This document shows, piece by piece, positions 21,147 to 31,075 of a DNA stretch of 34,110 nt. How positions within the stretch are numbered: position 1 is the first letter of the stretch; every line of letters begins with the position of its first letter. The position numbers and the translations under genes were made by a program. Source of the DNA: an uncultured Clostridia bacterium (GTDB lineage Bacteria; Bacillota; Clostridia; TANB77; CAG-508); contig CALXJR010000003.1 of NCBI GenBank assembly GCA_944388675.1, forward strand, positions 1 to 34,110. Reading direction: 5' to 3'. Below the pieces are notes generated by a model. It saw only the letters and a program-made list of their open reading frames with translations, searched no databases and had not been told where the DNA came from.

Positions 21147-23357
21147 TTATTCCTTTCCTTCAATATCTTCAACAATTTCATTTATTGCGTTCTCAACAAT
21201 TTTTTGATTGTTTTTTACATTAATTTTTATTTTTTTCTGTAATGTTTCATAATTATCATCAATATAATCTGCTATTTTAATCACTTTTGTTGAAATATCC
21301 TTTTCCCAGTTTTCATCTCCTTTACATTCAATAACCAGTTCATTTAAGTCTAAAGCTTCTCCAATTACCCCTTTATACTTGACACTATAAGATAAACAAA
21401 TTACTGGTTTTCCCATTTGTAATGTAGAAACTGCAGCATGCATTCTACAGGTAACTGTTAAATAACCATGTCCTAATATAATTCTAGCTTCTACTGGTAA
21501 TATAGTATCTTTTATAACAACTAAATTATTGTTTATATAATTATCATACTTATTATTGAGTCTATCTAAAAGTATATTATCTCCTTTATTAACAACATGA
21601 GATAACCAAACAATTTTTTTGTCAGGATATTTTCCTTTTAATTTTATTATTATTTTTATAAATTTTTCATCAAACAAATCTGTATTTTTAGTATAAAATT
21701 GTGACAAAGCAGTACCAACAATAGTAATATAATTATTTTCTTCTATCTTATATTTATCTAAAATTTCTTTATACTTAGATTCATATTCACTTTGCAAATT
21801 TAAATCTAATAATGCTAAATCTCTAGAGTGATAAACATTTATACCTAATTTTTCTTCCATATATTTAGCCGATACCTCATCCCTCGCATATATCTTTACA
21901 TGTTTAAAGACTTTTTTTGCATATTCTTCTCTTTTTCCTGTATATGGTCCAATTGTCTGACCTATCATATATAGCTTTGTATATTTATTTAATATACTAA
22001 CCTTTTTCATAGTTCTAATTAAACCGTTTAATTGAAAATTTGTTGTGCAATAAGTTTCTGCATAATCGTCGCCACCAAGTATTATAACAACATCATACTT
22101 TCTTTTGTTCAAAAAAAGTTTAACTCTATTTTTTATAAAATTTTCTATTCTTTTTAATGGTCCCTTAAAAACATTTTTACTGGAAATTAATTTATCTATG
22201 TATATATCGCAACCAGTTGCATACTTCAATCTGTTTGCATTTTCTTCACTTGTATATTCAATATAGAATTTAGGAATTGTTTTCATTTTTTTCTTAAAAT
22301 ATGTGATTATATTTTCTGCCATCATCATAGTGCCATAATTATATGTATTAAATGCATTCATTAATAGTATTTTAGTTTCTTTTTTCTCTATCATTTTATT
22401 TCTCCCTTTTGACTTTATTTTATATAATATATATATTAATTTTCTTTTAAGATTTAGACTTTTACAATTAATTAATTCAATATGGTTAATTATCTTTTTT
22501 TCATTAAGAATAAAATTAATATTTTTTATTTTTTCTATGATTGACTGTTTACTTTTTAATATTGAATTAATTAATAAAATCATATGTGAAAAATATATTT
22601 GATAAATATATTTTTTATCTATTTTTTCATCTTTTGCATATTTAATCAACTTATTAAATAAAATGTCAAAAAACTTTTTATCATTTAGCGTCATAGTGTT
22701 CATAGTTGAATTGAAATTAGCATTATATATATATAGTGCTTCTTTATTTAATATAGCTGTATTTATATATTTTAAATATTGCAAATTAAAACATAAATCT
22801 TCTCCATATTTTAAATCTGTCATAAATCTTATATTATTTTTATTTATTACATTTACATCATAAATTTTATTTACAACACTAGGTGCAATAAAATTAAAAT
22901 CTTCCAAGTATTTAATTAAAAATTTTTTATTAACTACCATTTTTTCATTATTATAATTCAATAATAAATTATTACGTTCATTATTTTTATACTCTATATT
23001 ATAAATGTATATTGAATTTTTTTTCATACTCTTAAAAGCCATATTTATAAAGTCATCTTTATATTCGTCGTCTGAATCTAAAAAAGTAACAAAACCTTCT
23101 TCTACTTTTTCTAGACCTACATTTCTTGTACTAGCTGCTCCACTATTTTCTTTTTTAATAAATATAAAATAATTTTTATCTTTAATAAAATTTTTTATAA
23201 TATCAGCACTTTTATCTGTACTTCCATCATCAATAATAATTATATTTAAATTTTTTTTATATTCTTCAAAATGCTTATTATTCTCTATTGATTTCAAAGT
23301 TGTTATTATAGTTTTCTCAGAATTATATACAGGTATGATAATTGATAATTTTTCCAT
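21147..23357 (-). CDS. Fusion of GT2 glycosyltransferase and polysaccharide pyruvyltransferase
   Basis: 736 residues, two enzymes in one frame. Residues 1-about 321: GT2 (LSIIIPVYNSEKTI, IIIDDGSTDKS, ENSGAASTRNVGLE, FLDSDDEY). Residues 322-736: pyruvyltransferase of the PssM/CsaB type (NAFNTYNYGTMMMAE, VIILGGDDYAE, GQTIGPYTGKREEYA, YARDEVSAKYMEE, and the conserved CRMHAAVSTLQMGKPVI), which puts a pyruvate ketal from phosphoenolpyruvate on a sugar. At the junction there is an RBS-like AAGGGAGA 6-7 nt before an in-frame ATG (22392-22394), so the second enzyme may also be made alone. This points to a recent fusion by loss of a stop codon. Confidence 0.88.
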   Translation of the reverse strand: MEKLSIIIPVYNSEKTIITTLKSIENNKHFEEYKKNLNIIIIDDGSTDKSADIIKNFIKDKNYFIFIKKENSGAASTRNVGLEKVEEGFVTFLDSDDEYKDDFINMAFKSMKKNSIYIYNIEYKNNERNNLLLNYNNEKMVVNKKFLIKYLEDFNFIAPSVVNKIYDVNVINKNNIRFMTDLKYGEDLCFNLQYLKYINTAILNKEALYIYNANFNSTMNTMTLNDKKFFDILFNKLIKYAKDEKIDKKYIYQIYFSHMILLINSILKSKQSIIEKIKNINFILNEKKIINHIELINCKSLNLKRKLIYILYKIKSKGRNKMIEKKETKILLMNAFNTYNYGTMMMAENIITYFKKKMKTIPKFYIEYTSEENANRLKYATGCDIYIDKLISSKNVFKGPLKRIENFIKNRVKLFLNKRKYDVVIILGGDDYAETYCTTNFQLNGLIRTMKKVSILNKYTKLYMIGQTIGPYTGKREEYAKKVFKHVKIYARDEVSAKYMEEKLGINVYHSRDLALLDLNLQSEYESKYKEILDKYKIEENNYITIVGTALSQFYTKNTDLFDEKFIKIIIKLKGKYPDKKIVWLSHVVNKGDNILLDRLNNKYDNYINNNLVVIKDTILPVEARIILGHGYLTVTCRMHAAVSTLQMGKPVICLSYSVKYKGVIGEALDLNELVIECKGDENWEKDISTKVIKIADYIDDNYETLQKKIKINVKNNQKIVENAINEIVEDIEGKE

Positions 23358-23405
23358 TTATTCTTCCTTTCTTATTTATCTCAAATAATAGCTTACCATT
23401 TTTAT

Positions 23406-24506
23406 TTATAAGTATGTTTTGTATTGATAATATATATTGTCTCTTGAAAACACTGTATATAAAACAAAATATATAAATATAATAAAATATAAAATTCTAG
23501 CTATTTTTTTCTTATTACTTACTTCTATACATTGAATTAATGTAGGAAGTAAAAATATTAAAAATTGATTTAGATAAAATGCTAATCTGTTTATAGGTCT
23601 AATTTGTAAAGATACAGCACATATAGGTAAAGACATGATTAATAAATTAATATATAAACTATTTCTATTATCAAACTGTATTAATTCTTTTCTATATTTC
23701 ATAATAAAAATAGTCATTATTATATGAAATATAAAGTAAATTAGTCCACCTATTCTACCATATATATTATAAGTATAAGTACCATTGAAATATAATATAA
23801 ATCTATCATATAATGATGGAATTAATTTTAAAATATCTGGTATAAACATATAACCTATATATGCAATAATTGAAAATATTATAGAAAATATTACAAGCTT
23901 TCTTGTTGTTTTTAAATTATTTGCTAATATTATCAATGGTATAATTATTATTGTTGAAATATGGAATAAACAAGCTATTCCTGAAAATATAATAAATCTA
24001 AAATATTTTTTTTCATGTAAAAAATGTACAGAAAATAATATAATAGTCATAGCTGTGATTTGTTTTAATATATTCATACTCATTGCAAAATATCCCAACA
24101 AACAATATAGAAGAAAGGATTCACTTGGATTAATTGATTGCTTTCTAATCGTATATATTAACAATGGATATATAAATATTGAAAATATCCAAAAAATACC
24201 ATATACATTATTTCCAAATATAATTTTACCTATAAACATACATAGATTTTGTCCAAAAGTCCCAGCCATATTAAATAAGTCAAAAAAGCTATAATCCATT
24301 TGCAAAAAAATTTTATATGACTTTAAATAACTTCCATAGTCAGAACCAACATAATATCTTATTCCTGTAAAAACAATCAAAAAAATTATTAAAAGTATAT
24401 CAAATATATTAAATTTATTTTTTTTTCCAGAAAATCTATAAAAAATATATAACAAAAGCACCAGTATAAATGTTTCTATTACATAGATTATTGCTTTTGT
24501 TTCCAT
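23406..24506 (-). CDS. EpsG-like polysaccharide polymerase (Wzy role)
   Basis: Polymerises flipped repeat units outside the membrane. 366 residues with about ten to eleven membrane helices. The N-terminal VFTGIRYYVGSDYGSYLKSY is the hallmark of the EpsG family (GxRxxVGxDYxxY), and MNILKQITAMTIILFSVHFLHEKKYFRF is the other recognisable stretch. It overlaps the upstream GT4 gene by 19 nt; the RBS AAGGAG lies inside that gene's end. The only polymerase candidate in the cluster. Confidence 0.88.
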   Translation of the reverse strand: METKAIIYVIETFILVLLLYIFYRFSGKKNKFNIFDILLIIFLIVFTGIRYYVGSDYGSYLKSYKIFLQMDYSFFDLFNMAGTFGQNLCMFIGKIIFGNNVYGIFWIFSIFIYPLLIYTIRKQSINPSESFLLYCLLGYFAMSMNILKQITAMTIILFSVHFLHEKKYFRFIIFSGIACLFHISTIIIIPLIILANNLKTTRKLVIFSIIFSIIAYIGYMFIPDILKLIPSLYDRFILYFNGTYTYNIYGRIGGLIYFIFHIIMTIFIMKYRKELIQFDNRNSLYINLLIMSLPICAVSLQIRPINRLAFYLNQFLIFLLPTLIQCIEVSNKKKIARILYFIIFIYFVLYTVFSRDNIYYQYKTYL

Positions 24507-25615
24507 AAATTCAACTCCTTTATTATATATTTTTCATAATTTTTTGCTACATTACTTATGTCAAAATCAGAGAGTATAGACATTTGATTGTCAAAAATTC
24601 TTTTATTACTAATTTTTATAATATCACTTATCCACATTTCAACACTATTATCTATTTCGAGAGATCTAACATTAGCATTCTTTATAACCTGTTTTGGAAT
24701 ATTATTTGAACAAACACATGGTATTCCATTGGCTTGTGCCTCAATTAATGATATTCCTAACCCTTCAGAAATTGATGGAAATAGAAATACATCTGAAGCT
24801 GATAGGTAATCTTCTATATTTTCTTTATAACCTAATAGTAGTATTTTTGATTTTAAATGTGATTTCTGAATTTTCTGTTTAATTTTTTCTTCATCAGGAC
24901 CACTTCCTATTAAAATTAATTTATAATTCAAATTATCAGCCATATTATCTATTATCTTTATAGATAATTGTTGATTTTTTAAATATGTCATTCTCCCAAT
25001 TTGTATTAAAATTTTTTCGTTATTTTTTATTTTAAGATTATTTCTAATTTCATATCGTTTTTTCTCATTATATTTAAATCTCTTTAAATCAATTCCGTTA
25101 TTTAAAATAAAAACATTTTTATTATTATTAAATAAAAATGTTGCAGCCTCTTTTGAACATGCCATAAAACAATTACACATTTTTACAGATATAGATTGTA
25201 CAATCTTTTTTAAAAGAAGATGTGAATTATCATTGAATTGTACAGAATGAGAGTGAACTATTCTAATAGGAATTTTATTTTTTCTAGCTAATATAGGTAG
25301 AATAGGACGAGTTTGAATGGAGTGGCAATGAATAACTAAATACTGATTATCTTTAAAAATTGAATTTATACTTTTTACATGTTTACTTATGTTCTTTATA
25401 CTAGGAATTTCATATACTTTACCACCCAAATTTAAAATTTCATTTTTGATTGTCTTTTCCATATTAGTTTCTATTATAAAATCAAATTGAAATTTATTTC
25501 TATCTATATTTCTGTATAAATCTAATATAAATGATTCTATTCCTCCATATTTAAAAGCTGGAATATAATGTAGTATCCTTACTACTTTGTCATTTTTTGT
25601 AATTTTTTTATTCAT
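24488..25615 (-). CDS. Family 4 glycosyltransferase
   Basis: Retaining GT-B enzyme of the EpsF type; 375 residues. An N-terminal YGGIESFILDLYRNI, a central IGRMTYLKNQQL and IGSGPDEEKI, and the catalytic EGLGISLIEAQ (E-x7-E) followed by NGIPCV. The start overlaps the upstream GT4 gene by 8 nt (ATGAATAA), suggesting coupled translation. It resembles its neighbour 25608-26717, so the two probably arose by duplication. Confidence 0.9.
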   Translation of the reverse strand: MNKKITKNDKVVRILHYIPAFKYGGIESFILDLYRNIDRNKFQFDFIIETNMEKTIKNEILNLGGKVYEIPSIKNISKHVKSINSIFKDNQYLVIHCHSIQTRPILPILARKNKIPIRIVHSHSVQFNDNSHLLLKKIVQSISVKMCNCFMACSKEAATFLFNNNKNVFILNNGIDLKRFKYNEKKRYEIRNNLKIKNNEKILIQIGRMTYLKNQQLSIKIIDNMADNLNYKLILIGSGPDEEKIKQKIQKSHLKSKILLLGYKENIEDYLSASDVFLFPSISEGLGISLIEAQANGIPCVCSNNIPKQVIKNANVRSLEIDNSVEMWISDIIKISNKRIFDNQMSILSDFDISNVAKNYEKYIIKELNLWKQKQ

Positions 25616-26717
25616 TTTCTCTTTGCTCTTTCAAATAAAAATTTTGAATTTTATCAGTTATTTTTTTTATATCATAGTTATTATCTTTAATAATTAATTT
25701 TTTTCTATTATATTCATTAGAAATTGGTATCATTTTTGCCCATTCTTTTGGGCTATTCTTTAAATCTACAAAATAAATATTATCTGTAATTTTTGTTGTT
25801 TTAGGAATAACATTGTTAGAAGCAAAACACCTTAATCCTGAAATTTGAGCTTCAATTAGAACCATTCCTAAGCCTTCAAATAGAGATGGAAACACAAAAA
25901 AATCAAAAGCATTATAATATTTTTCTATTTGTTCGGTAGGCTTTACTAATATTACATATTTATCTAAGCCTAAGTTTTTAATTTGCTTTGCAATTTTGTC
26001 CTTCAAATTTCCGTCACCAATAATCATAAGTTTACTATTACTATTCATCTTATGATAGTAATAAAAAATTTTTAATAAAAATATTTGATTTTTTTGTTTA
26101 ATTAATCTCCCCACGTTTCCTAGAACTACGCACTTTTCATCTATCTTGTACAAATTTCTTATTTCTACTCTACTACTTTCTGAAAAAGAAAATCTTTCAA
26201 CATCAATGCCATTATTTATAATTGTAGCTTTATTACTCTCTCTCTTAAATAGCCAATTAGCAGCTTCTTTTGAACAAGCAAATAAATCAGTGGCATTTTT
26301 ACATATTTTACTTTTTAAATATATTTTATACATTTTTTGTATAAAATTATTATTATTACCAGTATTGTGTGAATGAGCTATTCTCACTGGCACTCCTGCT
26401 TTTTTTGCTGCTTCCATAACAATACCTGAAATCTCATTTAAATGCGAATGTACTATTTTATATTCTTTATGTTCTTTAAAAAAATCTACTAACTCATATT
26501 CATATTTTTTTCTTCCTAAATCTGTTAAATAATGCATTTGGTATATTCTACCACCTAGTCTCTTTACTTCATCATCAAAAACACCATCACCACAAACAAG
26601 GAAATCAAATTGTACTTTTTCTCTATCAACATTTCTATATAAATTCATTAACAAATTTTGTATTCCACCTTGTTCTAAATATCTCACTAGGTGTAATACT
26701 CTAATAGGATATTCCAT
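25608..26717 (-). CDS. Family 4 glycosyltransferase
   Basis: 369 residues, the same EpsF-like subgroup as the following gene. LEQGGIQNLLMNLYRNVDREKVQFDFLVCG at the N-terminus, VGRLIKQKNQIFLL and IGDGNLKDKI in the middle, SLFEGLGMVLIEAQISGLRCFAS at the nucleotide-sugar site. RBS GAGGAG, with the ATG 6 bp after the epimerase stop. Confidence 0.91.
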   Translation of the reverse strand: MEYPIRVLHLVRYLEQGGIQNLLMNLYRNVDREKVQFDFLVCGDGVFDDEVKRLGGRIYQMHYLTDLGRKKYEYELVDFFKEHKEYKIVHSHLNEISGIVMEAAKKAGVPVRIAHSHNTGNNNNFIQKMYKIYLKSKICKNATDLFACSKEAANWLFKRESNKATIINNGIDVERFSFSESSRVEIRNLYKIDEKCVVLGNVGRLIKQKNQIFLLKIFYYYHKMNSNSKLMIIGDGNLKDKIAKQIKNLGLDKYVILVKPTEQIEKYYNAFDFFVFPSLFEGLGMVLIEAQISGLRCFASNNVIPKTTKITDNIYFVDLKNSPKEWAKMIPISNEYNRKKLIIKDNNYDIKKITDKIQNFYLKEQRENE

Positions 26718-26723
26718 TTAAAA

Positions 26724-27701
26724 TTACTCCTCATATAACTCTTTATTTTCTTTATACCAATATACAAAATTTCTTATTCCTTCTTTAAAGCTTGTTTTAG
26801 GATTGTATCCAATAAGATTCTTTGCTTTCGTAATATCAGCATATGTTCTGTCTACATCACCAGGTTGCATAGGCTTTCTATCTATAATAGCTTTTTTACC
26901 TACAACTTCTTCTATTGTTTCAATCATTTGATTTAAAGTAATTGGTTCAGACTCTCCTAAATTCAATATTTCATATACATCATCGTGTTCTTCTACATAT
27001 TTTAAAGATTTCATAACACCATCAATAATATCTTTTACATATGTATAATCTCTTGATGTAGTTCCATCACCAAAAACAGGAATTGGTTTATCTTCCATAA
27101 TTAGTCTTGTAAACTTATTAATTGCTAAATCTGGTCTTTGTCTTTCACCATAAACAGTGAAAAATCTAAGCATTATAACATTAAAGCCATACAATTTGTG
27201 GTATACATGTGTCATCACTTCATTGGCTTTTTTTGTTGCTGCATATGGGCTAATTGCAAAATCTACAATATCAGTTTCTTTAAAAGGAACTGTTTTTGTA
27301 TTTCCATATACAGAGCTAGAAGAAGCAAATACAATGTTTTTTACATTATATTTTTTCATTGCTTCTAATATAATTTGACTTCCTAAACAATTTACTTCTT
27401 GATAAAGTATAGGATTTTCAATTGAAGGTCTAACCCCTGCCATAGCAGCTAAATGCATTATATTATCAATTTTGTTTTCGGCAAATACTCTATTTACTTC
27501 TTCTTGATTTCTTATATCAATTCTTTCTAATTTGTAATTTGGATTGTCTAAATTATGTTTTATATTATTTTCTTTTATTTTTGGATTATAAAAATCATTA
27601 AAGTTATCTATAACTACAACCTTATTACCATTTTTTAATAATTCATCTGCTAAGTGTGAACCAATAAATCCCGCTCCACCTGTTATTAAATATGTTTTCA
27701 T
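26724..27701 (-). CDS. UDP-glucuronate 4-epimerase (extended SDR family)
   Basis: Interconverts UDP-glucuronate and UDP-galacturonate to supply acidic sugars. 325 residues. NAD-binding TGGAGFIGSHL (8-18), VIDNFNDFYNPKIKENN, AAMAGVRPSIENP (the loop typical of glucuronate 4-epimerases rather than GalE), SSSSVYG, catalytic YAATKK, and GERQRPDLAINKF. Directly downstream of ugd, whose product is its substrate. RBS AGGAGAG. A related NAD-sugar epimerase specificity cannot be excluded by eye. Confidence 0.9.
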   Translation of the reverse strand: MKTYLITGGAGFIGSHLADELLKNGNKVVVIDNFNDFYNPKIKENNIKHNLDNPNYKLERIDIRNQEEVNRVFAENKIDNIMHLAAMAGVRPSIENPILYQEVNCLGSQIILEAMKKYNVKNIVFASSSSVYGNTKTVPFKETDIVDFAISPYAATKKANEVMTHVYHKLYGFNVIMLRFFTVYGERQRPDLAINKFTRLIMEDKPIPVFGDGTTSRDYTYVKDIIDGVMKSLKYVEEHDDVYEILNLGESEPITLNQMIETIEEVVGKKAIIDRKPMQPGDVDRTYADITKAKNLIGYNPKTSFKEGIRNFVYWYKENKELYEE

Positions 27702-27711
27702 TTTTACTCTC

Positions 27712-29007
27712 CTATCTTCCTATTGAATAATATTCTATTCCGGCATTTTTCATTTCATCTAAGTCATATATATTTCTTCCATCATATACAAGAGGAGTTC
27801 TCATTAACTTCTTATATGTTTCTGGTTTTACTGCTTTTATTTCATCCCATTCTGTAAATATAAAACAAACATTAGCATTTTTTAATGCATCTTCTGGATT
27901 TGTTACATAGTGTATTTCTGTTGGATATTTCTTTTTATAGTTATCTTCTGCAACTGGGTCATATGCATAAATGTCTGCTCCTTGTTCTAATAATAATGCA
28001 ACATTATCTAATGATGGAGCTTCTCTTAAATCATCTGTTCCGGCTTTAAATGCTAATCCTAATACTGCTACTTTTAGGTGATTAAATGTAATTAACCTGT
28101 CACTTGCTTTTCTAAATAGTTTCGTTTTTTGTGATTTATTTACATCTACTGCTGCTTGAACTGTTCTTAAAGTATAACCATTCTTCTTAGCTAAATAACT
28201 TAAAGCTTTTGTATCTTTTGGAAAACAACTTCCTCCATAACCAATTCCAGCATGTAAAAAGCTTGAGCCTATTCTTGGGTCATAACTCATACCTTCTGCC
28301 ACATCTTCAATATTTGCTCCTACTAATTCGCAAAGGTTTGCTATATCATTCATATATGAAATTTTAAGAGCTAAGAAATCATTAGAAGCATATTTAATCA
28401 TTTCTGCACTTCTTCTGCTTACTGATACTATTGGTAGCCCAAATGGTTCATATATCTTCTTCAAAAATTCTTCTGCTTTTTTACTACTAGTACCTATAAC
28501 TATTCTTTTAGCTTGTAATGTATCTCTTACAGCATGTCCTTGTGCTAAAAATTCTGGATTACTTGCAACTTCCACTTTTACATCATTTACTAATGAATCC
28601 TTTATAAATTGTTCTACTTTATCGTTTGTTCCTACTGGAACTGTTGATTTTACAACTACTAAGCAATCTTTTTCAATTGATTCCGCAATTTGTCTTGATA
28701 CTGTTGCAACATATGATAAATTTGCTGAGCCATCAGGTTGTTCTGGTGTTCCAACTCCAATAAATATTGCATCTGCATCTTTATAAGCTTCCTTATAATT
28801 TGTAGTAAAATGTAATCTTCCTTCTGCAACATTTTTAGTCATAAGTTCTTCTAATCCTTCCTCATAAATAGGAGATTTGCCTGATTGCATTATTTTTACT
28901 TTATTTTCATCTACATCTACACATATTACATCATGACCTTTTTCTGCAAAACATACTCCTGCTACTAATCCTACATATCCTGTTCCTGCTACTGCTATTT
29001 TAATCAT
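27712..29007 (-). CDS. ugd: UDP-glucose 6-dehydrogenase
   Basis: Oxidises UDP-glucose to UDP-glucuronate with two NAD+; cytosolic. 431 residues, full length. NAD-binding VAGTGYVGLVAGVCFAEKGHDV at the N-terminus, GVGTPEQPDGSANL, the central NPEFLAQGHAV, the catalytic-cysteine loop GYGGSCFPKDTKAL, and C-terminal LGLAFKAGTDDLREAPS. RBS AAAAGGGG about 11 nt before the ATG. Pairs with the epimerase downstream. Confidence 0.96.
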   Translation of the reverse strand: MIKIAVAGTGYVGLVAGVCFAEKGHDVICVDVDENKVKIMQSGKSPIYEEGLEELMTKNVAEGRLHFTTNYKEAYKDADAIFIGVGTPEQPDGSANLSYVATVSRQIAESIEKDCLVVVKSTVPVGTNDKVEQFIKDSLVNDVKVEVASNPEFLAQGHAVRDTLQAKRIVIGTSSKKAEEFLKKIYEPFGLPIVSVSRRSAEMIKYASNDFLALKISYMNDIANLCELVGANIEDVAEGMSYDPRIGSSFLHAGIGYGGSCFPKDTKALSYLAKKNGYTLRTVQAAVDVNKSQKTKLFRKASDRLITFNHLKVAVLGLAFKAGTDDLREAPSLDNVALLLEQGADIYAYDPVAEDNYKKKYPTEIHYVTNPEDALKNANVCFIFTEWDEIKAVKPETYKKLMRTPLVYDGRNIYDLDEMKNAGIEYYSIGR

Positions 29008-29026
29008 AATACTAAGACCCCTTTTC

Positions 29027-30133
29027 TCATATGTCCATAATTTCTAACATTTTTTCGTTTATTATATTAACATCAAAACGTTCTTTGCAATATTCATAAC
29101 TTTTTTGTGCCATCTTCTCTAGCTCATTTCTATGTTCTATCATATAAATCATTTTATCAGCTAAAGCTTTTGAATCTTTAATTGGAACAAAAAATCCATT
29201 TTCACCATCTTTTACGGTTTCTCTACATCCAATTGTATCTGTTGTAATGATTGGTCTTCCCATTGCTAAAGCTTCTAATAATGTTCTAGGTACGCCTTCT
29301 CTATAATAAGAAGGTAATACAAATACTGAACATTTTGCTAGATATGATGGAACATCATTTGTTTCACCACAATATTTTACAATTCCTGTATTTAAAAATT
29401 CTTCTCTTACATCATCTAGGTTTAGAGCTATTTGTGTTTTATCTTCAGCTCCAACATATAAGAACTCTGCATCTTTATATTTTTCTTTTACAATTTTAGC
29501 TGCCTCAAAGTATTCTTTTACTCCTTTTGGTTTCAAGATACGAGATACCATTAAGAATACATTCTCTTTTGGTAGCTCATTTCTCTTAAATCTATTCATA
29601 TTTACTCCAGAGCCATCTACTAATTCACATTTTTCTTTCTTCAAGTATTTTCTTTTTAAAAACTCTTCTATGTCATCTTTATTTTGAAATATAACTTTTT
29701 TATTATATTTAAATGCAATTTTATAGCCAATGCCACATATAATTCTTAATATTTTAGTTTTAAAAGTATCAACTGCATATACATAGCCAAGTCCTGTTAT
29801 CATAGAATACATATCTTTTATTTTTGCTCTTTTAGCAGCAATAGAACCAAATATAACAGGTTTAATAGTATATGCAAATATTCTATCTGGCTTTTCTTCT
29901 TTAATAACTTTGGTTAACTTATTTAAATAAGCTAGATTGTCAAAAATTGTAGTTGAGTTTTTATTTAGTGGTATAACTACACATCTAGCACCACATTTTT
30001 TTAATTCTTCTTCAAAACCTGATTCTGGACAAACAGCTACTATTTCATTTCCTTTTTTTGCAATATCTTTCATTAAGTCCCCTCTAAAGTTAATAAATGT
30101 ACTTGTCTTTGGGGCTATCATTAACACCTTCAT
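29027..30133 (-). CDS. Family 4 glycosyltransferase (second sugar, PglA-like)
   Basis: 368 residues. N-terminal APKTSTFINFRGDLMKDIAKKG, the MITGLGYVYA stretch seen in PglA/WbnH-type transferases that add HexNAc to the lipid-linked first sugar, VSRILKPKGVKEYFEAA, and catalytic EGVPRTLLEALAMGRPIITTD. It follows the priming transferase gene, consistent with adding the second sugar. The RBS AAGGAG is separated from the ATG by a 12-bp palindrome TTGTAATTACAA. Confidence 0.9.
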   Translation of the reverse strand: MKVLMIAPKTSTFINFRGDLMKDIAKKGNEIVAVCPESGFEEELKKCGARCVVIPLNKNSTTIFDNLAYLNKLTKVIKEEKPDRIFAYTIKPVIFGSIAAKRAKIKDMYSMITGLGYVYAVDTFKTKILRIICGIGYKIAFKYNKKVIFQNKDDIEEFLKRKYLKKEKCELVDGSGVNMNRFKRNELPKENVFLMVSRILKPKGVKEYFEAAKIVKEKYKDAEFLYVGAEDKTQIALNLDDVREEFLNTGIVKYCGETNDVPSYLAKCSVFVLPSYYREGVPRTLLEALAMGRPIITTDTIGCRETVKDGENGFFVPIKDSKALADKMIYMIEHRNELEKMAQKSYEYCKERFDVNIINEKMLEIMDI

Positions 30134-30152
30134 TTTGTAATTACAACTCCTT

Positions 30153-30785
30153 TTATCCTACTTTTGTAACAGCTTCTTGCTCTTTTAATTCCTTTAATTC
30201 TTCTTTTATTCCTTGTTCAGATATTTCTGCATCTGTTTCTTTGAATACTTGGTATATTGTTTCAAATACTAATTTAATATCTAACCATAAACTTATATGG
30301 TCTACATAGTAAATGTCATATTCTATCTTCTTAAATATATTAATTCCATTTCTTCCTTTTACCTGTGCTAAACCAGAAATTCCAGGTAAAACTTCTGCTC
30401 TTCTTTTTTGTTCATCTGTAAACCACTCATAATATTCTGGTATCCAAGGTCTAGGTCCAATAAAGCTCATTTGTCCTCTTAATATATTAAATAATTGAGG
30501 TAATTCGTCAATACTAGTTTTCCTAATAAATTTACCAACTTTAGTTACCATTTGTTCATGTGTCATATTACTTTTCAATTCTTCACGATTAACTTTCATT
30601 GATCTAAATTTATATGTATTAAATACTTTGCAGTTTTTTCCAACTCTCTTAGATTTATAAATTACTGGTCCTCCGTCTTCAACTTTAATACAAATTGCTA
30701 CAATTATCATAGGAATTGCTGCTAATATCAATAAAATTAATGCTAGAATAAAATCAAAAACTCTTTTGAAAAAATGTTTATACAA
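30153..30785 (-). CDS. Priming sugar-phosphate transferase (small PglC/EpsL type)
   Basis: Transfers a sugar phosphate from UDP-sugar to undecaprenyl phosphate, the first step of repeat-unit assembly. 210 residues from the TTG at 30783-30785, which has AGGGGAG 8 nt upstream and gives the usual YKHFFKRVFDFILALI start. The longer GTG at 30855-30857 lies within a few bp of the expected transcription start and is rejected. One N-terminal re-entrant helix (about 8-32), then VEDGGPVIYKSKRVG, FNTYKFRSMK, the catalytic TSIDELPQLFNILRGQMSFIGPRPW, and GISGLAQVKGRNG. First gene of the long minus-strand operon. Confidence 0.93.
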   Translation of the reverse strand: MYKHFFKRVFDFILALILLILAAIPMIIVAICIKVEDGGPVIYKSKRVGKNCKVFNTYKFRSMKVNREELKSNMTHEQMVTKVGKFIRKTSIDELPQLFNILRGQMSFIGPRPWIPEYYEWFTDEQKRRAEVLPGISGLAQVKGRNGINIFKKIEYDIYYVDHISLWLDIKLVFETIYQVFKETDAEISEQGIKEELKELKEQEAVTKVG

Positions 30786-30868
30786 CTTTTCTCTCCCCTT
30801 TACACTTATAAAAATATTCCAAATTTCATCTAAATATGTAAAATACTGGAATCTCACAATTCTAAAAC

Positions 30869-30897
30869 ATTATACCATTATAATTTTTATCTTTCAA
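30869..30897 (-). promoter_or_regulatory. Sigma-A promoter of the main polysaccharide operon
   Basis: TTGAAA (30892-30897), 17-bp spacer, TATAAT (30869-30874) on the minus strand. Transcription would start near 30862, leaving a leader of about 75 nt before the TTG start. Confidence 0.75.
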
Positions 30898-31075
30898 CAT
30901 TTTTTTGCATTTTTCGTTTAATTTTTATAATTTTTTGTCTTATATTCTATAAAAGTATTGATATAAGTATAAAATGTGTACTTCATTTCGCTAAACAATG
31001 TTTTTTGTCTTTTCTCTTTACTTTTTGTCTTTTTTTGTATAAAATAGTTAAAGCATTTTGAAAGGACGGTTTATT

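Noticed and set aside
30786-30857. GTG start for the priming transferase
   Set aside because: Lies within about 5 bp of the expected transcription start; the TTG at 30785 has a proper RBS and gives the family's normal N-terminus.
31058-31075. TTG start for the LCP gene
   Set aside because: It contains the RBS of the ATG at 31076 and has none of its own.
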